A stretch of DNA of 64,000 nucleotides from Linyphia triangularis (GCA_963978545.1 OZ021728.1:1488001-1552000), one strand, 5' to 3'; shown: positions 10,581-22,925, counted from the stretch's first letter. The notes: generated from the letters alone by a model not told the origin. Program-made: numbers and translations.

Positions 10581-12524
10581 CGACAAAAATACAACATCAA
10601 AATTCGTGACTATTCCACGGCTTACTAATGAAAATTGAAAAACGCAGTCAAATGTTCTAAATCAAGCGATATTAAACAGTGAAAATAACGTTTAAAAAAA
10701 TATTTACGAAAGTTTGTAATTTGGAATGTTTGATTTCTAAATAACGAGACTAAAATTATATTTTTTAAAACTGAAAAATTTACTTTCACCCAAAAAACAG
10801 GCTCCAGATACCACAGTGTATTGCGTATTATTGTTGGTTTTGTTTCCCCCCCGAAAATTTGATAGAACGAAAGACTGAACAACGAATCTATCTATCAAGT
10901 TTCAGACCTATTGAATGACGAAAAGTAGGTTAATTAGCCATTCGAAGAATTTTCCCAACACGAAAATCTTTAATATATAGGATTTAAAAATGTAAAAATT
11001 TAGTGAAGTTGTTATAAATGCGAGATATTTGCGTGCAAGATATCAACCATTTCCCACGCAATTTAATTTTAAAAAAAATTAAAGAGAAGAAAACTTTATT
11101 TGAAAGTACTTCTACAAATATTTTCTGCGGTAGCATTTTCTTTAAATTACAGGAATGAATGTCTACCTGCCAAGTTTTATCTTCATTGGATGACAGCAAG
11201 TTGATGATAAATTTGCTTCCGAATATCTCACCCGCCCCCCTTCCCCCCCCCCCCCCCCACAAAAAACAACAACAACACACAAATGAAATCGGTTGTTATA
11301 AATGTTTTGATTATTATTATTATTATTTTTTTTTATTTTAAAGAAAGCTTTGTAGACGAAGTTGTGTAGTTAATTTTGATTTAGTTTTTAGTTTTTATCT
11401 TCTTAAAGCAAATATGAGATAAACGATAGGTTTTCTGGGTATCTCTGCATTTAATTTACAAAATGCCTCGCATTCAAACACGCATTATAAAAAGTTTTAT
11501 TTTCGCCCTATGTGTCAAGTTTTTCAGCTCAATTCGATGACGGCAAGTGGGTTAATAAATGAATAATAAAATTGTTTTAATCAGAATAAATCAATGATAA
11601 TCGGATGTGAGATTCTCGTTTATATTCAATAAATTAATTTTGAAACATAGTTTGCCCCACATTTTGCCGATAGAAATGTTTTTGATATTTAAAATTAGAT
11701 GCCAACTCCAAGCCCACTCTGTTAACTGAATCTGCGCCGTGTTAATGAATTTAAAAATTGCGTATTAAGGCTAAAAAGCTTATTTTTGTGAGTTATATTA
11801 TTTCGTCCTTAACTTATGCAATTGAGATGATTTTCTTTAATTTTTAGGTTGTAATTTCAAACTTTTTGCAGTATATCAGAATTAAAAAAGGATGTATTTT
11901 TATATAAAAACTTTTTTTCCCGTCAATTTTTTTAATCAGCTAATTGCAATAAAAGTGACTAATTAGGACATTATTTTAGAACATACATAAACAAACTTGT
12001 AAATAACTTAGAGGTATTTTTTTATTGCAAATAATATATATTATATTGACGCATGTTCCTATGGAGAATTTTTAATTTGGCTTCAATATTTATTTAATTA
12101 TAAGTTTTTAAATAAAAACTGTAAAAAAATACATGGTTTTTAACAAAAAATTAAGATTAAAATTTACATAACAAATGCGTTAATAACAATATATATTAGA
12201 TTCTCCATAGAAAACACATTTCCAACTTTTGTCTACAAAACAAAATTAGAATTTTGTAAATCGGACAATTGATTATGAAGTAATGACCGTTGACGTAAAG
12301 TCATATAACACCAAAATGTCATTCTTCAGGAAACGCGTTTCAAGTTTACTACACTAATGAACGTGATACAAAACAGGTTCACAAAACTTACTCTAATTTA
12401 AAAAGTAATTTGAGTCTCAGAAAAGAAAATGGTATCATTTTAATGGTAATGAATTCGGGAATATTTTAAAAACAAAAAACAAAAACGCAGACTTGAGTCA
12501 AATTTCGCGATTCCTAATGTATAT
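10581..12524. other. AT-rich stretch with R-A fragments and poly-C/TTA runs
   Basis: Weak R-A-like fragments occur near 10886-10945 ('CTATCAAGTTTCAGACC') and 11515-11560 ('GATGACGGCAAGTGGGTTAA'). A 16-base C run lies at 11243-11258, and (TTA)n lies at about 11307-11328. The rest (11560-12524) shows nothing I can identify. Confidence 0.5.
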
Positions 12525-12982
12525 TGTTATGAATTTTTCCACTGAGGCAATGATGGCACAGTTTTTACGGTATAAAAATATTTATTCTCTCTTCAGAAAA
12601 CTCACAAAATTTATTCAAAGGCCACAGTGTAAGCACTCTCAAGCTTTAACACAAGCTTCAACAAAAACAACTTCAAATACAGCGATTATACAAGCTCTTC
12701 CCAGTAAACAAAGCGATCAGCTTTCATCGAAGTCCGAAGTCAATCTGAAAACTTTCCCGTTCTCCAGTCTTATATATACAGGCGCGAGAGCACATTCCAG
12801 AAATTTCCAGCCAATTCGCCGAAAAAGAAACATCTCGAAATTTTTCGATTGCTTTAGGTGTTGCCACCTTTTTCTAACCTGTATTATCGCAGTTAATAAA
12901 TAAAATAAGGTAAAATAAATTACAATAGAATTTTAAAATAATACGTCACTATTTACATTATATACAGACAATTTGTGCAACA
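12525..12982 (-). mobile_element. Solo LTR, family LTR-A1, TSD ATAT
   Basis: On the minus strand it starts TGTTGCACAAATTGTCTG and ends ...AATTCATAACA. ATAT is present on both sides (12521-12524, 12983-12986). It matches the plus copies at 24815, 33150 and 55876. LTR landmarks on the minus strand are a TATA-box region in the middle and an AATAAA-type polyadenylation signal towards the end. A 136-residue open frame inside is incidental. Confidence 0.88.
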
Positions 12983-13319
12983 ATATGTATACCTTAAGTA
13001 GGAGAAATGCGATAGAAAGTGTGACTCTCATAGGGGCATTTAATTTCCATTCTCGGTATCCAAACACTCGCCCCTATTTAATTAGATCTGTGGCGCGATC
13101 CGCTGTGTACACACAACACCGAGGAGCTCCTATTTTAAGTGTTTGCACTAAATGTCGGCCTTTTAATTATGCTCTAGAGGTGGACCGAATATTTACTGTT
13201 TCTAATCACAGCAAACTTCTCTCTTGGGGGGGAAATACGATAGCAGAAATTAGTTTGTGGGGGGGGGGGGTCACTGTGTGGCCGGGTAAGAAATGGTGTT
13301 TGACCTGCTACCTGCTCGT
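12983..13319. other. Unassigned sequence with poly-G run
   Basis: 12-base G run at 13259-13270. No gene recognised. An open frame across it has no recognisable domain. Confidence 0.5.
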
Positions 13320-13983
13320 TGTGTAATTAAAGTGTAAATATCAAACTTCCCTTAAAAACTGGAATATTTTAAGTTTGTTGCTTGGGAAATTAAAATCCGA
13401 AGAAAACAAACTTGGGGATTAATTAGGCTTATTATGTCCTCAGTGGCCAGCTTTTCCAGACCTCGGACTTTTCGAGGTGCTCGACGGTTTTGGCGACTAA
13501 TTTTCGTCACCAAATTTGACGAGAAATCGCCAAATGTTGCCAAACTTGGCGACCATCTGGTGACATTTTCTGTCCACAAGTACATGTAGAGGACTTTTCG
13601 ACTACGATCTGGAAAGTTCTCCAAATGTCTATCTCTAGAAGATTCACGTAGGTTTAACTTTCCTATATAAACCCAAGAGAGTGGGTGATGGAGTTAGTTG
13701 AGTTACTGAGTTAGTTGTCTCTCAGCGAGTTAGTTGACTGGAGTTACTGATTTGGTTGTCTCTCAGTGAGCATTCAGAGTAGTTCTAAAAGCGAACTGTA
13801 TTGCATTGTCTTGTGCAACGATTTTAGCAGTGGTGTAGTTTTTAACTGCTGTTGTGCTCTATTGTCGTGTAAAGAGCTGTATTGAGTCTACTAGAACGAG
13901 AAGTTCTGGAGTTATATAAGAATAAATTTCTGCAAGTTTTGATCTGCTTTGGCTTCAAGTCTTTCAAACCCATCCACGCAACA
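13320..13983 (+). mobile_element. LTR-B, plus orientation, diverged 5' half
   Basis: From about 13490 to 13983 it matches the other LTR-B copies ('TTTCGACTACGATCTGGAAA', 'CGAGAAGTTCTGGAG', ends CATCCACGCAACA). TATATAA at 13664-13670 and AATAAA at 13921-13926 sit in the order expected for U3-R-U5 and define the transcribed strand of the family. The first ~170 bp differ from the other copies. The start near TGTGTAATTAAAG is a guess, and no matching target duplication is seen. Confidence 0.65.
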
Positions 13984-14126
13984 ATATTCTTTTGTGGGCA
14001 ATTTTCCGAAGGGCATTTTGGACATAGTATATTTAATAATATATGGATCTATTGAAGTATCAAAAGTACTTCAAAAACTAAGACTTCCTGTTCTTTAAAA
14101 AGTACTAAGAAAGGCAGTGTGCCGAA

Positions 14127-14848
14127 TAGAGGTCGGCGATATATCGATGCGACGATATTTTTATCGATATTTTTTTTTTAAACACCGATACTAAAAATAT
14201 CGATACAAGTTACCGATATATCGATATTTTCAAACATTTTTAGTTTTTATATGATCGTTTTGTAGTTTCATGTGCTTTTTCGATTTTCAATATTCCCTTT
14301 TCAAAAACTTCAAAACTAAAGTTTGGACTTGGCTGAGAGACAGTTAAAATGGTACCCTAACCAAAAAGAAAACATAATGTAATGAAAAGAAGTAATCATT
14401 TATTAGTAGTCATTAACATAGCGCCGTTTCTGTTGCCAACGTGTACCTGGAATTTGTGTCTAATTGTGATCTCTATCAGCAAAATATGCGGTAAACTACT
14501 TTTCAAAATTTCTTCTGTAAAAATAAATGTGAATTTAAGAAAAGACATCCAAACGTATTTTATTTATTTTGATTGATAATATAATTTAATTATTAAAAAA
14601 AAAAAAATTATAATTTATTTATTAAAACAATTTTTATAATTTATTTAATAAAACAGTTTTTATAATTTATTTATTAAAACAATTTTGGCAAGAATTCATG
14701 AAAAGTAGAACTTTGCCCCGAAAAACTTCGTTTTTGGCAAAATTGAAAATCAACTAATAAAAAAATCATGCATCGATATTTAATCGTTATTTTTTCTATG
14801 CAACGATATAGTATCGATATTTATTTTTATCGATATTTCCGACCTCTA
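14127..14848. mobile_element. hAT-type MITE (TAGAGGTCGG ends), copy 1
   Basis: Ends are TAGAGGTCGGCGATAT and its inverted partner ATATTTCCGACCTCTA. Subterminal DNA on both sides is packed with ATCGAT-type motifs (ATATCGATA). Flanking 8-mers are GTGCCGAA (14119-14126) and GGGCCGAA (14849-14856), 7 of 8 identical, as expected for hAT. The interior shares sequence with the R-A family ('GCGCCGTTTCTGTTGCC') and has AT-rich repeats near 14575-14690. Non-coding. Confidence 0.82.
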
Positions 14849-15029
14849 GGGCCGAACAATAGGTATAGGAAAAACATCAGCGTAGTTTTAAAAATACTAC
14901 GTCCGGCAACGCTGTTAGTGAACTAATATATATCCCCAACTAGACTAGCTTTTAAATTAAGGACATATTTTTGGCCAGAGAATAAACTCCACTCTTCCTC
15001 ACTGAAAATAAAAGAGCGGTGGGTAAAAA

Positions 15030-15200
15030 AAGAATGCTCATTATTTGACAAGTTATGGCATATTATTAGCAGTCACATTTGGTTCAACAAGTTCAGGGTC
15101 GATTTTCGTCTTCGGTCTTTCGGACATTTTTGGCTCAGCAGACCAGTTGATTCATGATATACTAACAGTACTACAGTCGCCTCTTAGTCTATAACTCTTA
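15030..15200 (+). repeat. Repeat F fragment
   Basis: Shares with copies at 30.5, 43.9, 56.6 (inverted) and 57.1 kb the order 'GACAAGTTATG.CATAT', 'TTTTCG' then 'TTTCGG.CATTTTTG', 'GCAGACCAGT.GATTCAT'. Diverged; ends not defined; non-coding. Confidence 0.55.
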
Positions 15201-15514
15201 ATTTTCTTATAATTTCTGTCGTGGCACTGCATTAATTTAAAGGTTTTGACATCCGTTGGAAATTTGAAATGTATGAAGTTCGTTATTCAGTGGTTGGCAA
15301 GCTTACTTCTCTATTAAAGCTTGTTAGAGACGAGACAATGGAAGGCCGAGATGGATGCCTGGACGATTGAAAGTCGTCCATGGTGTTTATATATAATGAG
15401 AGCTTGTACTACGATCTAATAATTGAAGAAGGGACTTTGTACAAGTGGATTTCAAAGTCATAACGGAGGCGTTTAAATTAATACAATGCCAAGAGGAAAC
15501 TGACGATCTCAACT

Positions 15515-15566
15515 TTCTCTAATTACGTGACACATGAATTATCATGTGTCACTTGAATTAGAGAAC
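15515..15566. repeat. Near-perfect hairpin
   Basis: GTGACACATGA (15527-15537), loop ATTA, TCATGTGTCAC (15542-15552) is an exact 11-bp stem. The symmetry extends outward imperfectly through TTCTCTAATTA / TGAATTAGAGAA. Could be a relic MITE; no function can be assigned. Confidence 0.6.
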
Positions 15567-15615
15567 ACATAATAAGAGAATGTTATTACTGTCATTAATC
15601 TAAATCTTATTATAG

Positions 15616-16127
15616 TGTTAAGAAATTTTCTCAGTGGATATAATGAAGCAATTTTTTAAAAAATAAAAACCATAATTTACTCTTCCTTGGAAAGATTACA
15701 AAACTTCTTCGAACAACAGAACAATTGCTATCAAGCTTCGGTACGCACAACTTCGAACACAGCGATAATTCAGGCATCACGAAAGTAAACAAAACATCCT
15801 ATTCTTTCCGAATGGCGTTGGACACTCGAATGATATGGCAATTCAATTTTTCGCCTCTTTAAATAGTCTCGTGGCAGAAATTTCTAGCAAAATTCAGCCA
15901 ACCAATCACCCGATAGTAAAGTCTAGAAATTTCCCGAAATTTTTTCAGAGAAATTTAGGTGTTCCCATCTTTTTCTAGCCTGTATTATTGCTGTTAACAA
16001 ATAAAATAGAACTTAAAAAGAAACACTTCACTATTTATAATTATATACAGAATAAAAATGAGATAAAATAGAACTTTAAAATAAGTTCGCCACTATCTAC
16101 AATTTTATACAGACGATTTTTTTAACA
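15616..16127 (-). mobile_element. Solo LTR, subtype LTR-A2, with internal duplication
   Basis: On the minus strand it begins TGTTAAAAAAATCGTCTG and ends TTTCTTAACA. It shares the 'GCTAGAAAAAGATGGGAAC' and 'CGAAGTTGTGCG' blocks with the other A2 copies (27025, 51159). A segment of roughly 70 bp near the U3 start ('ATACAG' plus 'TAAAATAGAACTT') is present twice (about 15990-16045 and 16050-16115), which makes this copy longer (512 bp). Flanks ATAG / ATAT, one mismatch. Confidence 0.75.
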
Positions 16128-16149
16128 ATATATTATTACTGATGAATAT

Positions 16150-19100
16150 ATTATTTTTATCTCACTAAGTATAAAGCAAGCAATCACTGACGCACTCAAT
16201 TCTCCAACTTCCCAAATGGTCCCAATTCTGAAAATTGCGACTGGGAGAAAAACAAACATAAGAAAAAGTAATCTATTCCGATCTCTATTAATTCACTTTA
16301 AGGCATCGAAAAGGGTTAAACGCTCCAATCGAGAGATATTCAAATGTCCTACTTCCAATGTAATCACAACTCTGATATTTGGTACATAGGTCAACAAAAA
16401 CAAACATAGAAAAAGTAATCTATTCCGATCTTGATTAACCATTTTTAAGGGCTCTATCTACTTTGGATGCATGAAAAAAAACGCTTTTTTTTTTTTTTTT
16501 TTTTTTTGTAAGTATACTGTTATGTTTATTGATATAAAACTTCTTAGGCTTAACAAAAACATTCGTAAATTACAAAAAAAAAAAATCATTTTAACCTCTT
16601 TTTTAGTGTGGAAATGCCAGGTAAACAGGAGTCCTCAAAAAGTAGGTGGGTGTGCGCTGTTGAAAAAATCTGAACAACGTCCCATCTGAAACAAAAAAAA
16701 ATGGATGGTTTTAGGTTTAGTGCATCGATATAAATAAACAACTGGATAGACTGCTTAATGTTGGGAAAACGAGCCGTTGACACAGCGGAAGCTAGATGCT
16801 TGGATGGAGGAATTTGTATTGCCGATGTGGATTTTTTTCGATCTTTATGGTATATTCGCGTTACTTTTGATATTTGGCAAAAAAAAAAATAAGAATAAAA
16901 CATTACTGAAGAAAATAGTTTAAACAATAAACATAAGTGATCAAAATAAGTATAGGATTTGTATATTGGGAACAAAAATTTGAGATTAGTTACTCTCGAT
17001 ATCTGTAAACGTGTTTTATCTTTATTGATTTGAATTTAATTCTCAATTTTAAGTTCAATAAATTAAATGTTTTAAAAATAAGCTATTACGTTATTATCTA
17101 CAAGTTATAAGAAAACAGTAAACAAATGACAATAGATTTATTTTAGAAGTAGAAATTAAAGATAATTGAAGAAATACAGTAAACCAGTTGAAAATATATA
17201 ATAATAAGATTGCAAAATACAAATTTATTTATTCTGCATTAACGGGGTCTGACTGTATAACTAATATAATACAAAGAACAATTTAAGTTTCAAAGGCAAA
17301 CTATTATATTAATTTTTCATACTCAATATTTCTATATAACGTATGAATTTAAATATACAGGATTTGATACTTGTTTATTGCAAGTCAAAGACATAAATTT
17401 GATCCATTAATTATGAAGTGAGAAAAATGTGGAAAACTTTACCGAACCAAAATAATTTCAGGTATTAGTTTTTAAAATAAATACGTAAGTAATAGAGAAA
17501 CTGATAAACTTAGCCTTTCGCAGTCTGCAGTTTCATTGATAAATAAATTTATAACAGAACAATAGCATTTTGAGTTATTGTTTCTCTTTCCATTTCATCC
17601 TTTTTTTTAAATACAATTACTAAATGTTCATGAAAACGTATAAAAACATAGATTAAATAAAACATATCTAAAACAAATTATCTAGTTATTTCATTTCCCA
17701 TTCCTTTGCCATATGCCATATTCCTTTGCTCCTTGAAAACGCATAAAAACCAAGGATTAAATAAATATAAATCAAGTGTTTTATTCTAGATCATAATACT
17801 ATTTCGTATGAATTTAAAATAGATTATTTATGATATGAATTGCCATATAAGAGATCAATCATTAACCACTAGCGATCAATGTTAGAAGGGTCATTTTAGA
17901 TATTTTTCAAAAATAAAAAATAATAAAAAAAATGCCTTAACATATTTAAATGACTATTTTTTACTTGCCGGTGAAAACTATTGTTTATATATTTCCGATT
18001 TGCGCTGTTGTTTACAATTATATGCAACACAGTATTTAACCATGATTCGGGAAATCATCCCACCATTTGCAGGAAAGCAAATATTTTTGCCGTTTTTCTT
18101 CTTGCGTTGTCATCGGAGCAGTCTATCCAGTTGTTTATCTATATCGATGGTTTAGTGTGACAGTGGCTATATATCCCGTACCTCTAATATTAATTTATAT
18201 GCAAAAATAACAAAATAGCGAACCAAAAAATAATTAAAGAATATGGGTTGCTTTTCTATGTTTTTTGCAAAGAAAAAAAAAAAGAAGAAAAAAAAAATTT
18301 TGCACTAATTCTGGTACGGAACGTAGCGTTAAGTGTACATAATATGTGGTTAAAATTTCATGCAGTGGTTTCTGAGATTTTTTCAACAGCGCACATTTAC
18401 CTACTTTTTGAAGACTCCCGTTTACCTAGTATTTTCACACTAAAAAAGTGATTAAAATCAATAATTTTTTTTTCTGTAATTTACGAATGTTTTTGTTAAG
18501 CCTAACAAGTTTTATATCAATAAGCATAACAATATTCTTAAAAAAAATAATAATAAAAATAGCCTTTTTTTTTCATGCATCCAAAATAGAGAGAGCCCTT
18601 AAGGGCTCGAAAAGGGGTTAAACGCTCCAAACGAGGGATATTAAAATGTCCCACTTCCAATGTTAGTCACAATTGATTTTTAATGCAACTATTCAGATTG
18701 GAAAATATCGCAAAAAATAAGTCATTCCAATATCGATTAACGAATTTTTAAGGGATGAAAACTCGACGCAACATTCAAACCACACGAGGAATATCTCAAT
18801 TCCTCACTCCTAATAACAGTTACTACTTTGAATTTTAGAACTAAGAGCAAACATAAACACAATAAACTATAACAATCCCGATTAAGAAATTAGAAACGGT
18901 CTAAAAAAGGGTTAAACGTTCTAAACGAGGGACATTCCAAATGTCTCATTTCCAATATATTCCCAGTTATAATTTTTTAACAAATGTCGACAAGGGCAAG
19001 CAAAGATTAAAGTAATGTGTATTCCTATTTTGATAAATCAATTTTTCGGGATCGAAACGGGATCAAACATCTGAAATGTAGAATACATGAATGCCTTTTG

Positions 19101-19155
19101 ATTGTTAAAATACACATGGTAATATTTCGTAGCTAAGCACTGGTATTCAGCTAGT
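16150..19155 (-). repeat. Family D element, inverted copy, split by a TTAA element
   Basis: On the minus strand the family start lies near 19155 ('AGCTGAATACCAGTGC', 'TTAGCTACGAAATATTACC'). Units with 'GTTTAACCC', 'TTTTCGAGCCC' and 'CACATTGGAAGTGGGAC'-like blocks follow. The far end with 'GAGTGCGTCAGTGATTGC' lies near 16180-16200. The array is interrupted at 16445-18602 by a separate TIR element. No coding capacity seen. Confidence 0.6.
16445..18602. mobile_element. TTAA-bounded foldback transposon, 2.2 kb
   Basis: Left TTAAGGGCTCTATCTACTTT and right (as reverse complement) TTAAGGGCTCTCTCTATTTT match, then continue GGATGCATGAAAAAAA. The arms are about 350-490 bp long. The block 'AACTGGATAGACTGCT' (near 16740) recurs inverted near 18115, and 'TTAGGCTTAACAAAAACATT' recurs inverted near 18490. 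The centre (about 16850-18040) is AT-rich with no transposase I recognise. It sits inside the inverted family D array, so it is younger than that array. Open frames in the arms are symmetry artefacts. Confidence 0.75.
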
Positions 19156-19817
19156 CTATTGCGTGGACGGGTTCGAAAGATTTGAAGCCAAAGCAGATCA
19201 AAACTTGCAGAAATTTATTTCAATATAACTCTTCACAGATTCTCATACAGCTCCAGAACTTCTCGTTCTAGTAGACTCAATACAGCTCTTTTCACCTCAA
19301 TAGAGCACAAAACAGCAGTTAAAAACTTGACAACAACTGCTAAATCGCCGCAAAAGGCAATGCAATACAGTTCGCTCAGTATCTCCAGTCAACTAATTCA
19401 GTGACTCAAAATCCAAGAACTAACTAACTTATCTCATGGCCGGGCTTATATATAGGGAAGGCGAACATACGTGAACCTTCCAGAGATAGACATTTGGAGA
19501 ACTTTCCAGATCGTAGTCGAAAAGTCCTATACATGTACAGGGGGACCCAAAATGTCGCCAAATGGTCGCCAAATTTGGCGACAAAAATTAGTCGCCAAAA
19601 CCGTCACCAATTTGGCGAGATTGCCATTACCATAATGTTAAATGCCCTGCTCCTTAAAACTCGCTTCCCAGAGTTACCTCTGTAAAACTCATTATCAAGC
19701 ATCAATACCCATATTGCAGGAAAGCCAAACTATTGCATTGGCTTATGTAATATGTACATAAATTTTCCTATTTACAAAATTAACACTACGAAATATTTAC
19801 AAATATACAAAAATTCG

Positions 19818-19819
<2 letters not shown>
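19155..19819 (-). mobile_element. LTR-B copy, one end fused to a TA microsatellite
   Basis: Matches the copies at 28.7 and 1.5 kb from TTGCGTGGACGGGTTCG to ...AAAATTCGTAA. The expected terminal CA/ATAT at the right is replaced by a run of about 77 bp of (TA)n, plausibly grown from the ATAT target duplication. The left terminus is mutated (TCTATTGCG instead of TGTTGCG). A deletion is present near 19370-19390 relative to the other copies. Confidence 0.72.

Positions 19820-19897
<78 letters not shown>
19820..19897. repeat. (TA)n microsatellite
   Basis: About 38 uninterrupted AT dinucleotides directly abutting the LTR-B end. Confidence 0.95.
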
Positions 19898-19898
<1 letters not shown>

Positions 19899-20629
19899 CA
19901 GTTTAGTTTGCGACTTTCTAGTTTACAAAATTCTTAATAGCTCACACACCTCTAACTTTGGTTGTGATGCCATACTAAACCAATATTCTTTAAAAAACAC
20001 AACCTTCCTACATCACTCATAATGTTACATATAACTCATTTTTCAAACTTTTTCAACTTATTCTTTCTTCTTCAAAGCAAAGACGGCCCCTTCCAAAGAT
20101 CCTATTATTATTATTTATTTTTTTCTCTACGCACAGACAACTTTCTTGGTAATGAAATAAATTTCTGGAGGGAATTTTATTACCTACTCCAGAAGTACGT
20201 TGTTAGTGGGAGAGATGGGGTTCAATAATAAACTTTGACACTTCATTGGATTTTGTTCGTGTTATGGTGGGAACATCTTAAAAGTAAGGAAAGAACTTCA
20301 AGTAAACTTTTAAATTTAAAACTTAATTTTGTGTACACAAGCAGAAATTCAGTTGATGTATGACTACATAATTAACACGCGAATTAGTTTCAAACCTACG
20401 AATCTAGAGATAAGAGCATACAAAGCAAGCAACGCACGCCTTTCACTTACACAATAATACTTTTCTGTGCACTTAAATTTGACTTAGATTGATGTTATTT
20501 ACCATTTTCATGTTTTCATTCACCAAAAAAAATATAGCCCGATTTACAACATTTTTAGCAATCACCGCCGAATTTGGCGATATACTTTTCGATAATACTT
20601 GCATTATCCTTTCTTGTAACTGAATCAGA
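19898..20629. other. Unassigned AT-rich sequence
   Basis: No gene or repeat identified; short frames only. Confidence 0.5.
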
Positions 20630-20803
20630 TTGGTTGGTTGTTTTCAGATTATGTGGTGCCGTCAGCAACACGAGGGATATAATGCGCCGAAACATTCGTC
20701 ATTAGACAAGCCAACATACATTTACAAACACCCATGCCTAACACGGGATTCGCAACCTCTCTGTCTAGAAGCCAGCACGCTAACCACCATACCGTTTGGT
20801 CGA
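20630..20803 (-). mobile_element. SINE-1 copy
   Basis: Minus-strand copy with exact 13-bp duplication TAACTGAATCAGA at 20617-20629 and 20804-20816. The exact duplication suggests a fairly recent insertion. A few substitutions in the body (GGTGCC for GGCGCC) and a short deletion before the B box. Confidence 0.9.
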
Positions 20804-20819
20804 TAACTGAATCAGAAAA

Positions 20820-21350
20820 GAGGAGAAAAACGGTAGTTGATGCGCGATGCTCAAAGGAAAGAGAGCGTTGTTAAGTGTGTGTTAAATATATTCGTTTTTC
20901 AACTTTTTACGTCTTTTTTTGCATTTCTTATCGCTCTTCTACGGAAATTGCGGAGGTAGGAATATATAGAACACATCAAGAGGTATAACCAAAGTGGTTT
21001 TGATCAAAATCGTTAGAGACGTATTTTTAGCAACTGCTGAAAAACATAAGTTTTTCAATTGCAGCTTAGTTATGCGTATTTGACGAAAACCTTAATGACC
21101 ACTAACCGTTATGCAAAAGTTGAACATCGTAAGTCGATCCGTTCGTTAGTTTTGCCTACAACGTACACAAAGACACACACATAGATATTTTTTCTAGAAC
21201 ACTTTTTTGAACTCAGGATGGTCCAAAACGTGGAGAAATACAGAAAAAAAAATAAAAATAAAAAAAATAATAATAATAATAATAATTGTTGTTTGAATCC
21301 AATACTTTCATTACCCTATCTTAACATATGAATAATTGAAAGTAACAATT
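20820..21350 (+). repeat. Repeat E copy 1
   Basis: Shares an ordered set of blocks with 36600-37090: 'GCGATGCTCA', 'TTTCAACTTTTTACG', 'GAACAC.TCAAGAGG', 'ATCAAAATCGTTAGAG' then 'TTTTTAGCAA.TGCTGAAAAA', 'TGACGAAAACCTTAATG' and 'ATATG..TAATTGAAAGTAA' at the end. Contains (TAA)n near 21268-21288. Non-coding, unknown class. Confidence 0.6.
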
Positions 21351-21759
21351 ATAGACCCTAACCTAGAGTGAATAAAAAATAAGACCAAAATTTCCAAATT
21401 TTCAATCCAACTTGGAAATTTTACAGTGGCTAGATCCATTTTTTTCCCTATTTAAAATAACAAGTAATTCTAAATTTAATTAAAATTAGACTGTTTGTAG
21501 AGGTTTATCGCCACCACTTGAATATCAACAATTACGTGCGTTATTTTTACAGCTCTCGGCAAAACACAAACGGCAAAACACAATATTTTACAGAGACATT
21601 TTTTTTCATTTTTTATAAAATGGAATTTTGGATAGTCTAGTGTAGCTAGTATACCTGCTTGACCCTGCACCTTGTTGTCTATGCATTCAATCAATATTAT
21701 TGAGAATATTTTCTAAGAATCCTTCATGACATCTTCAATTATTTTTTAAATGCTATTTC
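21351..21759. other. Unassigned AT-rich sequence
   Basis: No supported feature; a minus-strand frame (21476-21694) has no recognisable domain. Confidence 0.45.
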
Positions 21760-21945
21760 AGCGTGATTGAATGACGGCAAGTTGGTTTATTAGAATTCCG
21801 TAAAAACGACCTTATAGTGACAGTGGCAGCCACCAAAATTTGATTGAATGCATTGACATCCAATAAGTCTGCCATGTTTCAGCCCGAATGGATGTCAGCA
21901 AGGGGGTTGATTAGGCTTTCGCAGATTTGCCCTTCATACTCACAA
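21760..21945 (+). repeat. R-A repeat, 3' part
   Basis: Contains 'TGACGGCAAGTTGGTTTATT', 'CGTAAAA' with 'CGACCTT', 'AGTGACAGTGGCAGCC', 'AAAATTTGAT', 'TTTCAGCCCGAATGG' and 'GCAGATTTGC', in the same order as at 25.8, 46.5 and 53.7/54.7 kb. Two 'GAT.GA.G.CAAG' blocks about 130 bp apart look like an internal tandem duplication. Abuts a MITE at 21947. Confidence 0.65.
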
Positions 21946-21946
21946 A

Positions 21947-22399
21947 ATGAGGAACTTCCACAAGTGAGGAAAATGAATATTTTTTGTATTTTCTAGTGTT
22001 ATCCAACGAATATATATTTGAGCAGTGCAATTATTTTTTATCTTTATGCTTTAAATTAATCAAAAATCGAGTTTGAAATCAGCCGAAATCAAAGCAAAGG
22101 TCACGTGACCAAAAACGCATGAAAAAACCGTGACGTGGTTACGCAGAGATAAAGTCGCAAAATGAAGAAGAAACCTCACTCATTCCTCGTCTAAAACAGG
22201 TTTTAGACTGGTTCATTATCTGCGTGTTGACGTTTCACGTAAAAGTAGCTTTTCCCCGCCAAATTTGCAAAGTGAAAAACTAAATATTTTTTTAACTATA
22301 TATCCGAGCTCAAATTTTTGAAAGAATGGTATTGTTTTTCGTGATTTTTTCTCTACTTTTATTTAAAAATAAAACCAAAAAACGTGAAAGTTCCCTCAT
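21947..22399 (+). mobile_element. MITE G copy 1 (TGAGGAACTT ends)
   Basis: Ends ATGAGGAACTTCCAC and (inverted) ATGAGGGAACTTTCACG. The same 450-bp unit lies in opposite orientation at 31245-31692, alignable over its whole length. Internal landmarks are CACGTGACC, a GTCTAAAACAGGTTTTAGAC palindrome and 'GATAAAGTCGCAAAATGAAG'. Non-coding. Target duplication not evident. Confidence 0.72.
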
Positions 22400-22925
22400 T
22401 GAAGTTAATATAAAGTATTTAAAAATATAATCATTTACAGGCGTAAATGCACGAAAGGAATTTGCCACAGTAGGTCACATTTCCGGAAATCGAACCAACG
22501 GGTTTGAGAGATGATCCTCCATATTTGAAAGTAACTGCAAAGTACATTATTTAATATTTGAGACACCTCGCTACAATGAAGAAAGGGAACAAAAGCAGAA
22601 CGGAAGTCCAACTCATAATTTCTTTCCCCTTCCTTATCTCCATTGTTTAGGACCTGGGAAAGACATTTTTGTTCCACGCGCCATTTTGTTTTTTATGCGG
22701 AAGAATATTTTACGGAACAATTCCACTTCAACAACTTGTCTTCTTTTGTGTAATGTAGCACATGCAAGAATATGAGCAGAAGAATACTCTGCGTTTCCCC
22801 CCCAGATTCCAAAACTACATAAAATCCGTTTCAATAAATTACAGAAAAGATACCAAGTGGCAACTTTAGTTGTATTAGATACTGAACATGAAAGTTCTGA
22901 ACTTCATTAGTACGGGCACATATGC
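22400..22925. other. Unassigned sequence
   Basis: Two overlapping minus-strand frames (22435-22677, 22634-22834) show no domain I recognise. Confidence 0.45.

Noticed and set aside
12493..12903. 136-residue plus-strand protein
   Set aside because: Lies antisense within a solo LTR; related frames appear in other copies (26258, 27244, 33433).
16586..16975. 129-residue minus-strand protein
   Set aside because: Falls in the arm of the TTAA foldback; no domain and mirrored partly at 18248.
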